Below, piece after piece: positions 1-6,163 of a DNA stretch of 6,279 bases (position 1 is the stretch's first letter; each line of letters opens with the position of its first letter). The position numbers were made by a program, and so were the translations under genes. This DNA is from Flavobacteriales bacterium (GTDB lineage Bacteria > Bacteroidota > Bacteroidia > Flavobacteriales_D > Parvicellaceae): assembly GCA_026993705.1 (NCBI GenBank), contig JALWSJ010000186.1:1-6279 (forward strand), in the 5' to 3' direction. The notes under the pieces are model-generated. The model made no database searches. It was not told where the DNA came from and saw only the letters and a list, made by a program, of their open reading frames with translations.

Positions 1-17
1 CTATTAATACAATATCT

Positions 18-57
18 TTCAAAGCAACGTTTCTCTTTGGGAAAATATTGCTTTGAA
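18..57 (-). terminator. Possible 3' hairpin of the leftward operon
   Basis: A 10-bp perfect inverted repeat (TTCAAAGCAA at 18-27, TTGCTTTGAA at 48-57) encloses a 20-nt loop. It lies about 30 nt past the stop codon of the phosphohexomutase gene, where a transcript end is expected. The loop is large and no clear run of T follows the stem on the minus strand, so it is not a textbook intrinsic terminator. It could instead be a 3'-UTR stability hairpin or chance. The rest of 1-87 shows nothing recognisable. Confidence 0.3.
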
Positions 58-87
58 GTAATAAAGTTGTTTTATAAAGGGAAAAGA

Positions 88-1497
88 TTAAGCTATTCCC
101 AATTCTTTTTTAGCTGCTGCCAAGATAGCTTTAGCTCCATCTAAGGTTTTACTTTCGGCATAAGCTCTTAAAACAGGTTCAGTTCCCGAAGGTCGAATCA
201 TTAGCCATTCATCATCATTAAAGATGTATTTAAACCCATCTATGGTTTGCAATTCTTGAACTTTATAATCCCCGAAAGATTTGTATTTATCGGCTTTACA
301 ATTTTTTATGACTTCTTGCTTTATTTCTTCCGGTAAATGCAAATCATCTCTCCAATATTTAAACTCACCGACTAATTCATAAATCTCATTGACTAATTCT
401 TCTAAGGTTTTTCCGGTTTTAGCCATATATTCAAAAATGACTAACCCCATCCAAATTCCATCACGTTCAGGAATATGACCTTTGATAGCGATTCCTCCGG
501 ATTCTTCACCACCAACCAAAACGTCTTCATTGACCATTTGTTTGGCAATGTGCTTAAATCCGATTTGAACCTCATCGTTGGGCAGTCCCCATTTTTTAGC
601 CAAGCGGATAACACGCGGTGTAGTTGAAGCTGCAACGACTATTTTTCCTTTCATCCCTTTTACTTTGTATAAGTAAGTCATCAGTAAAAGAAGAATATGA
701 TGAGAATCTACAAATTCTCCTTTAGAATTTAATAAACCGATTCGGTCTGCATCTCCATCGGTAGCTAAACCTGCTGCAATGGTTCCGTCTTTGCGAATAA
801 ATTCAGAAAATTCGGTTAAATTTTTAGCAATTGGTTCCGGTGCCTGCCCCATAAACGAAGGGTTGTATTCGCAATGTAGAAACGACATTTCGGGCAGTAG
901 TTTTTTTAATACATTTTGTCCTGCTCCATACATTGCATCGTAAGCAAAGTGTAAACCAGAGTTTTTTATCGCGTCTAAGTCAAAATGATCTTTAACGTGA
1001 TTGATGTACATGGTTTCTAAATCCACATATTCTATTGTGCCATTATCTACAAATTCTTGCATGCTTAGAGCATCTGTATCTATTGCGTTTTTTTCGGGAA
1101 TAATATCCTCAATTTCTTGCACTCCTTCAGGAGATAAAGGACCTCCGAAGTGAGCTTTTAGTTTGTAGCCATTATACGACGGCGGATTATGGCTTGCCGT
1201 AAGGACTACACCGAGAGAAGTTTGTAATTTTACGCAACCTAAAGAAACCATTGGGGTAGAAACAAACCCTTTGGCTAAATAGACTTTTATTCCTTGTGAG
1301 GCAAAAACTTTAGCTGCTGTTTCAGCAAATAATTCTCCCGCAAAACGGCAGTCATGCCCAATAACAATACTAGGAATTTTATAATTGTCTTTTACCCATT
1401 TTGCCGTAGCCGTTGATACTCTTGCTACATTATCTACGGTAAATTCTTTTGCGATGATAGCTCTCCAGCCATCTGTTCCAAATTTTATTTTAGTCAT
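88..1497 (-). CDS. Phosphohexomutase (phosphoglucomutase/phosphomannomutase family)
   Basis: This 469-residue cytoplasmic enzyme belongs to the alpha-D-phosphohexomutase superfamily, which interconverts hexose 1- and 6-phosphates through a phosphoserine. All four active-site loops are present in order: TASHNP at 100-105 with catalytic Ser102, the Mg-binding DGDADR at 247-252 (Asp247, Asp249, Asp251), the sugar-specificity loop GGEESGG at 329-335, and the phosphate-binding RPSGTEP at 435-441. The start opens with FGTDGWR, typical of the family N-terminus, and the length is normal for a full four-domain enzyme. The ATG follows the upstream GlmU-like stop by 13 A/T-rich nt, so the two genes are almost certainly cotranscribed. 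The substrate is uncertain. The sugar loop differs from the GEMSGH and GEQSGH forms of PMM/PGM and GlmM and is nearer the GEES of glucomutases. The GlmU-like neighbour would fit glucosamine phosphate, but that is inference from context. Confidence 0.93.
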   Translation of the reverse strand: MTKIKFGTDGWRAIIAKEFTVDNVARVSTATAKWVKDNYKIPSIVIGHDCRFAGELFAETAAKVFASQGIKVYLAKGFVSTPMVSLGCVKLQTSLGVVLTASHNPPSYNGYKLKAHFGGPLSPEGVQEIEDIIPEKNAIDTDALSMQEFVDNGTIEYVDLETMYINHVKDHFDLDAIKNSGLHFAYDAMYGAGQNVLKKLLPEMSFLHCEYNPSFMGQAPEPIAKNLTEFSEFIRKDGTIAAGLATDGDADRIGLLNSKGEFVDSHHILLLLMTYLYKVKGMKGKIVVAASTTPRVIRLAKKWGLPNDEVQIGFKHIAKQMVNEDVLVGGEESGGIAIKGHIPERDGIWMGLVIFEYMAKTGKTLEELVNEIYELVGEFKYWRDDLHLPEEIKQEVIKNCKADKYKSFGDYKVQELQTIDGFKYIFNDDEWLMIRPSGTEPVLRAYAESKTLDGAKAILAAAKKELGIA

Positions 1498-1510
1498 TTT
1501 AAAATTTTAT

Positions 1511-2713
1511 TTAATTCAAAACCGTTTGTTGATTCGTTTTTCTATATTGCTTGGAAAAGGCAAATAAGTGGCGAATAATTTCTTTATCGGCTTCAGTTAA
1601 TTCTACATTTCTTCTTTTCATTACGCGTTCGGCAACTTCAAAGACTTTGTCTAATTTATAGGTGTCCCAACCTTTTGCTCCGCCCCAAGAGAACGAAGGT
1701 ATGAATTTTTGAGGAAAATCACCACCAAAAATATTAGCAAAAACACCTGATACCGTTCCGGTATTAAACATCGTGTTGATACCGCTTTTGGAATGGTCGC
1801 CCATTATGAGTCCGCAAAACTGTAACCCAGTATCGACCGGTTTATTGTCTTTGTAACTCCAAACTCTCACATTACTGTAATTGTTTTTTAGGTTTGAGGT
1901 ATTAGTATCTGCACCTAAATTGCACCATTCTCCCAAAACACTGTTGCCTAAATATCCGTCGTGTCCTTTGTTGGTGTAGTCTTGAATGACAGAGTTCCCG
2001 ACTTCTCCACCTACCTTGGAATATTTACCGATGGTTGTTCCTCCGTAAATTTTTGCTCCCATTTTTAGTACAGCATTGTCGCATAAAGCTAAGCTTCCGC
2101 GAACAAGAGAACCTTCCATTATTTCTGCATCTTTACCGATGTAAACTGCTCCTTCGGTAGTGTTGATAACCGCACAATTTACTTTTGCTCCTTGTTCTAC
2201 AAACAGACGATTACCGATGATGGTGTTTGTTGCGTTTAAGGTTTCTGATGTTCTGTCTTTTGTGATTAAATCAAAATCTTTTTCTATCTCTTGCGGGTTG
2301 TGTTTGAAAATGTCCCACGGAGCATTCAATAGTGTTGGTGTTGCTGTGTACTCAATAATCTCCATTTTGGATAGTGTTTTGTCTAAATCTGCATCGGATG
2401 CTGGTATCGGAGAAATGGCAATCAGTTGTTTTTGGTGCAAGAGTACTTGTCCTTTTTTGAGTTCTTGAATGGCTTCGACTAAATCATCATCGGGAAGTAC
2501 GGCTGAAAAGATGCCTATATCTGCCTCGTTGTGATTGGCATTGAATTTTTTCTCCAAATAATCTTTGGTTCGTATCGATACTTCACAATTCAATCTCTTT
2601 TCCCATTTTTCGGCAATGGTAAGAATACCTATTCTGAGGTTGGCAACGGGTTTTGTTGCTGTAATCGGAAATAAGGATAGGTGTGCCACCCCGTCAAATA
2701 ATATGATTTTCAT
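1511..2713 (-). CDS. GlmU-like sugar-phosphate nucleotidyltransferase / N-acetyltransferase
   Basis: This 400-residue protein matches the alternative GlmU family of Bacteroidota, thought to make UDP-GlcNAc from glucosamine 1-phosphate. The N-terminal half (about 1-150) is a divergent nucleotidyltransferase-like domain: it lacks the classical LAAGxGTRM loop and instead carries PITATKPVANLRIGILTIAE at 16-35. From about 163 to 330 the residues follow hexapeptide-repeat spacing of a left-handed beta helix. Within it, NKGHDGYLGNSVLGEW (249-263 region) and NLGADTNTSN (265-274) place His251, Tyr254, Asn265 and Asn274 at the same spacing as E. coli GlmU His363, Tyr366, Asn377 and Asn386, so an acetyltransferase role is plausible. 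The tail FPQKFIPSFSWGG (333-345) is typical of this family. It is first in an operon with the phosphohexomutase. A perfect TAGATTTG -7 box lies upstream. The exact sugar is not proven by sequence. Confidence 0.88.
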   Translation of the reverse strand: MKIILFDGVAHLSLFPITATKPVANLRIGILTIAEKWEKRLNCEVSIRTKDYLEKKFNANHNEADIGIFSAVLPDDDLVEAIQELKKGQVLLHQKQLIAISPIPASDADLDKTLSKMEIIEYTATPTLLNAPWDIFKHNPQEIEKDFDLITKDRTSETLNATNTIIGNRLFVEQGAKVNCAVINTTEGAVYIGKDAEIMEGSLVRGSLALCDNAVLKMGAKIYGGTTIGKYSKVGGEVGNSVIQDYTNKGHDGYLGNSVLGEWCNLGADTNTSNLKNNYSNVRVWSYKDNKPVDTGLQFCGLIMGDHSKSGINTMFNTGTVSGVFANIFGGDFPQKFIPSFSWGGAKGWDTYKLDKVFEVAERVMKRRNVELTEADKEIIRHLFAFSKQYRKTNQQTVLN

Positions 2714-2758
2714 TTTTGTTTTTTTTTATAACTGTAATGAGCTTGCTTTGCTATTTCG

Positions 2759-2766
2759 CAAATCTA
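2759..2766 (-). promoter_or_regulatory. -7 box of the GlmU-like/phosphohexomutase operon
   Basis: Read on the minus strand, TAGATTTG is an exact match to the Bacteroidota -7 consensus TAnnTTTG. It lies 45 nt upstream of the start codon, giving a leader of roughly 39 nt. No convincing TTTG or TTG -33 element is seen at 17-23 nt upstream, so this is a half-supported promoter. The leader ends in a long A tract just before the ATG, as usual in this phylum, with no Shine-Dalgarno site. Confidence 0.5.
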
Positions 2767-2830
2767 AGAGAAAATTGGGAGTTATGATGTTGGGACTTAA
2801 AAATTAGTGAGTTTTTTTGGAGATTGTTTG

Positions 2831-2860
2831 GAGAAACTAAAACTCGCTTTCTTAGTTCTC
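2831..2860. other. Short imperfect hairpin beside repeat copy A
   Basis: GAGAAACTAA at 2831-2840 pairs with TTAGTTCTC at 2852-2860: nine base pairs with one bulged A and an 11-nt loop. It lies just past the tail of repeat copy A and may be its third stem, but copy B is cut before the matching position, so this cannot be tested here. There is no T tract on either side to make it a terminator. Confidence 0.3.
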
Positions 2861-2864
2861 ATTC

Positions 2865-3020
2865 CGTTCGCGTTAGGGATAGAAGCGGCATCCTTTTGGT
2901 TTGTTTGCTTTATGCAAACCAAAAGATATAGCGGATAGCCCGACCATTACGGCGTTAAAAAGTGGTGTAGTGGGGGTAGTGCGAACGAAACGGCTTTTTT
3001 ATGCTGTAATGGGAACGCCC
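2865..3020 (-). repeat. Structured intergenic repeat, copy A (complete)
   Basis: Read on the minus strand, the element begins with box 1, GGGCGTTCCC (3020-3011). Hairpin 1 follows: arms 2994-3012 and 2944-2962 pair at 18 of 19 positions when read on the plus strand, including two G-T wobbles, around a 31-nt loop rich in CACTAC-like sequence. Next is box 2, GGTCGGGCTATC (2945-2934), an 8-nt spacer, and hairpin 2 (arms 2915-2925 and 2893-2903, 11 bp, 11-nt loop). The tail reads GCCGCTTCTATCCCTAACGC then GAACGG. Boxes 1 and 2 recur exactly in copy B at 6164-6279 while the arms of hairpin 1 do not. It lies between two divergent promoters with no open reading frame of its own. It may be a dispersed structured RNA or a REP/MITE-like element; I recall similar box sequences between flavobacterial genes but cannot verify this here. 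The right boundary is set by box 1, the left only by where recognisable structure ends. Confidence 0.75.
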
Positions 3021-3038
3021 AAATATTATTGGTATTTA

Positions 3039-3069
3039 TTTGATTACTGAAGTTTAAAATTTATCTTCG
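3039..3069 (+). promoter_or_regulatory. Promoter of the amidohydrolase/TPR operon
   Basis: TTTG at 3039-3042 and TATCTTCG at 3062-3069 are separated by 19 nt, fitting the Bacteroidota pattern TTTG-N17-23-TAnnTTTG with one mismatch in the -7 box. The predicted transcript start is near 3075, leaving a leader of about 18 nt that is nearly all A and T before the ATG at 3094. The -33 box begins 19 nt after the end of repeat copy A. Confidence 0.5.
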
Positions 3070-3093
3070 TTTTTTTATTTTTAAAAATTATAA

Positions 3094-4740
3094 ATGTTGA
3101 AAGTTAATGAATTGTTTTTTAGGGTTTTGTATCCTTTTGTTTTGATGCTTATGTTAGAGGGATGTATAACAAAAACACCTGTAGATTTGATTGTTCATAA
3201 TGCTACAATTTATACGGTAGACGAGAATTTTACCGTAGTAGAGGCTATAGCGGTTCAGGGAGGAAAGATTGTTGCGATGGGGAAGGAAAATCAAATTTTG
3301 AATAAATATTCGGCGGAGGAAATGTATGATGCTCAAAGTCAGGTTGTGTTTCCCGGATTTATTGATGCTCATTGTCATTTTTTAGGGTATGGATTGTTGC
3401 TAAATCAAGTACAATTAGCTGATTGTAAGTCTTTTGATGAGGTGGTTGAACGTTGTAAAAAACATACTCCGCAGAACGGATGGATTGTTGGAATGGGGTG
3501 GAATAATGAAAAGTGGAAGGATAAGCAATTTCCTGTTCGAGAAAAATTGGACGAGCTTTTTCCGGATACACCTGTTTTGTTGAGAAGGATTGACGGGCAC
3601 GCGGCTTTGGCGAATAGTAAGGCATTGGAATTGGCGGAAATTGATAGTGAAACCTTGGTTTCGGGAGGACAAATTCTAAAAGACGAAAATGGATTGACCG
3701 GAGTTTTGGTGGATAAGGCGGTTGATTTGGTATTAACGAAAATTCCGTCTCCTTCTATTGATGAAAAAAAGAGGGCTTTGTTGGCAGCACAACGAAATTG
3801 TTTGTCAGTAGGGTTGACCACGGTTGATGACGCAGGTTTGGATAGGGAAGATGTGGAGTTGATTGAGAAATTGCATAAAACAGGTGAATTAAAGATTAGG
3901 ATTTATGCAATGCTGAAGGATACGAAAGAGAATTTTGATTATTATTTGAATACGGTGGGTGAACCTTACCGCACGGAACAGTTGACTGTAAATGCTTTTA
4001 AATTCTACGGTGATGGGGCTATGGGGAGTAGTGGAGCTTGTTTGTTACAGGCTTATGCTGACCAAGAAGGTTATTTCGGAACATTATTGAATGATACGGC
4101 TTATTTCAAGAAATATGCAAAGATTTTATACGAAAAGGGCTTTCAAATGTGTACGCATGCTATTGGTGATGCTACGGTTAGAACTTTTTTGAATATTTAC
4201 GGAGAGGTTTTGAAAGGGACAAATGATAGAAGGTGGCGAATAGAACATGCTCAATTGGTAGCACCGGAAGATTTTCCTTTGTTTGCTAAATATACCATTG
4301 TACCTTCTGTTCAACCGACACATGCTACTTCGGATTTTAGTTGGATTGAACTCAAATTAGGCAAAAAGAGAATGGCATATGGTTATGCGTACAAAAAATT
4401 GTTGCAACAAAACGGTTGGATTGCTTTAGGAACAGATTTTCCTATTGAGGATATAAACCCGATAACTACTTTTTACGCCTCGGTGGCACGAAAAAATAAA
4501 GACGGATTGCCAAAGAATGGTTTTCAAATCGAAAATGCTCTGACGCGTAAAGAAACCATTAGAGGAATGACTATTTGGGCGGCTTTGGCAAATTTTGAAG
4601 AGCAAGAAAAGGGTTCGTTGGAGCTTGGTAAAAATGCTGATTTTGTAGTGCTTAATCAAGATTTAATGCAAATAAATGAAGATGAATTATTGAATACTAA
4701 AGTTATTGCTACCTTTGTAGGAGGAGAAAAACTCTATTAA
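3094..4740 (+). CDS. Amidohydrolase family protein (Amidohydro_3/YtcJ type), probable lipoprotein
   Basis: This 548-residue protein is a metal-dependent hydrolase of the amidohydrolase superfamily, closest to the Amidohydro_3 group that includes N-substituted formamide deformylase. Visible family marks are FPGFIDAHCH (86-95) with metal ligands His93 and His95, RIDGHAAL (165-172), AFKFYGDGAMGSSGA (301-315) with Lys303 as a possible metal-bridging residue, THAIGDA (354-360) with His355, RIEHAQL (382-388) with His385, and LGTDFPIED (445-453) with catalytic-type Asp448. The C-terminus KGSLELGKNADFVVL (507-520 region) is the usual closing sheet. The first 24 residues form a hydrophobic segment ending in LEGC, a loose lipobox with Cys24; a full-length enzyme follows, so the start at 3094 is kept. 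No acidic surface-export signal follows the cysteine, so a periplasm-facing inner-membrane or inner-leaflet position is more likely than surface display. The substrate is unknown. The gene leads an operon with the TPR protein. Confidence 0.9.
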   Translation: MLKVNELFFRVLYPFVLMLMLEGCITKTPVDLIVHNATIYTVDENFTVVEAIAVQGGKIVAMGKENQILNKYSAEEMYDAQSQVVFPGFIDAHCHFLGYGLLLNQVQLADCKSFDEVVERCKKHTPQNGWIVGMGWNNEKWKDKQFPVREKLDELFPDTPVLLRRIDGHAALANSKALELAEIDSETLVSGGQILKDENGLTGVLVDKAVDLVLTKIPSPSIDEKKRALLAAQRNCLSVGLTTVDDAGLDREDVELIEKLHKTGELKIRIYAMLKDTKENFDYYLNTVGEPYRTEQLTVNAFKFYGDGAMGSSGACLLQAYADQEGYFGTLLNDTAYFKKYAKILYEKGFQMCTHAIGDATVRTFLNIYGEVLKGTNDRRWRIEHAQLVAPEDFPLFAKYTIVPSVQPTHATSDFSWIELKLGKKRMAYGYAYKKLLQQNGWIALGTDFPIEDINPITTFYASVARKNKDGLPKNGFQIENALTRKETIRGMTIWAALANFEEQEKGSLELGKNADFVVLNQDLMQINEDELLNTKVIATFVGGEKLY

Positions 4741-4750
4741 TCATTATTCA

Positions 4751-6151
4751 ATGAAAAGAACTACCCTTTTACCTTTTATTTTTTGTTGGTGTTCACTATC
4801 TGTCTACGGTCAAGAAGCGTTAGACAGTTTAAGGACTATCTTAAATGAATCAAACCAAGATACAACACTTGTAGGTACACTTTCTAAAATAGGAGATGTG
4901 TTTTATTATGAAGGTCAAGCTGATAGTGCAATATACTATTGGGAAAAGGGAAAAGAAAAAGCCGATAAAATACTTCAAAAAGAACTTACTCTGGAGATTA
5001 AATTGACGACACAGCGATTAAATGCAATTTTATATAATGATTTGGCGTATTTATATGTGGGGAAGGGAAACTACGATAAGGCACTTGGTTATTTTAGAAA
5101 TAGTATTCGTTATCGGGAATTGCTAAAGGATACTTCGGGAATTTTGCAGGGATATTCAAATATCGGGTATTTGTATATCCAAAAAGGGCAAACCGACAGT
5201 GCTTTGTTTTATAACAAACGAGTATTGGATTTAGCACAAAGGTACAAGCTGAAAGAGCAAGAAGGAATCAGCTACATGCAAGTGGCGGTATTGTACACCA
5301 AAATCGGATTGATAGAAGAGGCGTTGGAACACCTGAAAAATGCACAAAAGATTTTCACCAAAATAAACAACCCCAAAGCAGAGGCTATTGTATTAAACAA
5401 TATTGCCAAAGTGTATGTGGACATGGAGGAATACAATACGGCTTTAGAATATTTCTTTAAGAGTCTAGAACTTAAATATACCGACAACGATATGCTCTCA
5501 ATAGCGAATACCTATAACAATATCGGAGCTGCTTATCAACGCGTTGAAGAATTGTCATTAGCTAAAAAATACGATTTCTTGGCGTTGGAGTTTTTTGATA
5601 AAGCCAAAAATACGCGAGGAAAGGCAACCGTTTTAAACAACATCGGAAATTTATATGTTGATTTAGATCAAACAGATTCTGCTATGATTTTATTTCAACA
5701 ATCTTTAGCACTACGGCAAGAAATACATGATAAGTCCGGCATTGCTTACTCGCTTTTCAATATAGCTAAAATAGAACATAGAAATCATCAATTGGAACAA
5801 GCAGTCAATCACCTCAAAAAAGCCTATACTTTAGCGGACGAAACCACGGATTATAACCTTCTGCAAAAAATTGCAAAAGAATTATACACCATTTACAAAG
5901 TAGAAAAGAAGTACGAAGAAGCACTGTACTATCACGAGCAATTATTACGTTTCAAAGAATTGATTTTAAATCAAAAAAACTTGGAATCGCTCAATCGATT
6001 AAAATGGCAAAAAAGTATTTCCGAATTTCAGCCAAAAGTAAAACCTGTGATTAAGAAGGACGAGAAAACAAATACTATTCCCACGAAAGTTATTCTTATC
6101 GTTTTGGGAGTATTGGGCTTGTTGGTCGTATTTTTGGTTAGAAAGAGGTAG
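4751..6151 (+). CDS. Exported tetratricopeptide-repeat protein with C-terminal membrane anchor
   Basis: This 466-residue protein has an N-terminal signal peptide (MKRTT then a hydrophobic stretch, likely cut after VYG at 20). About nine TPR motifs follow: near 43-72, then a very regular series starting at about 92, 132, 172, 212, 252, 292, 332 and 370. Seven consecutive units keep a 40-residue period, with NNIG or NNIA at the first helix in several. After a charged linker (404-443), residues 446-463 form one transmembrane helix, and the protein ends with RKR, which should face the cytoplasm. The TPR domain would lie in the periplasm and bind a protein or peptide. The layout resembles the sensor half of Bacteroidota TPR histidine kinases and LuxR-type regulators, but no kinase or DNA-binding output follows the helix. 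The start is 10 nt after the amidohydrolase stop, implying cotranscription. The structured repeat begins 12 nt after its stop codon. No specific function can be assigned. Confidence 0.88.
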   Translation: MKRTTLLPFIFCWCSLSVYGQEALDSLRTILNESNQDTTLVGTLSKIGDVFYYEGQADSAIYYWEKGKEKADKILQKELTLEIKLTTQRLNAILYNDLAYLYVGKGNYDKALGYFRNSIRYRELLKDTSGILQGYSNIGYLYIQKGQTDSALFYNKRVLDLAQRYKLKEQEGISYMQVAVLYTKIGLIEEALEHLKNAQKIFTKINNPKAEAIVLNNIAKVYVDMEEYNTALEYFFKSLELKYTDNDMLSIANTYNNIGAAYQRVEELSLAKKYDFLALEFFDKAKNTRGKATVLNNIGNLYVDLDQTDSAMILFQQSLALRQEIHDKSGIAYSLFNIAKIEHRNHQLEQAVNHLKKAYTLADETTDYNLLQKIAKELYTIYKVEKKYEEALYYHEQLLRFKELILNQKNLESLNRLKWQKSISEFQPKVKPVIKKDEKTNTIPTKVILIVLGVLGLLVVFLVRKR

Positions 6152-6163
6152 GATTTATTATTT

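Larger units (their letters stand above)
2714..3093. other. Divergent intergenic region
   Basis: This 380-bp gap separates the two divergent operons and shows no credible gene. From left to right it holds the leader and -7 box of the GlmU-like gene (2714-2766), an A/T-rich stretch, a short hairpin (2831-2860), the structured repeat copy A (2865-3020), and the promoter and leader of the amidohydrolase gene (3039-3093). Both promoters lie outside the repeat, so the repeat is placed between two apparently intact control regions. Confidence 0.7.

Noticed and set aside
2160..2468. A 102-codon plus-strand open frame inside the GlmU-like gene
   Set aside because: It is antisense to a conserved coding region, with serine/cysteine-rich shadow-like composition and no promoter or start context.
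2565..2807. An 80-codon plus-strand frame reaching into the intergenic region
   Set aside because: Most of it is antisense to the start of the GlmU-like gene, and the remainder covers that gene's leader and -7 box.
2865..3020. CRISPR repeat, tRNA or group II intron identity for the element
   Set aside because: There is no regular spacer array, no cloverleaf with anticodon arm, and no intron domain V or reverse transcriptase.
3405..3821. A 138-codon open frame on the minus strand inside the amidohydrolase gene
   Set aside because: It is fully antisense to a gene with intact family motifs, and its translation shows no domain or signal. Other long antisense frames here (3359-3625, 3415-3672, 4126-4323, 4426-4659) were rejected likewise.
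4719..4727. GGAGGAG as a Shine-Dalgarno site for the TPR gene
   Set aside because: It lies about 25 nt before the ATG, too far for ribosome binding, and encodes the conserved GGE near the amidohydrolase C-terminus; other genes here use A/T-rich leaders.
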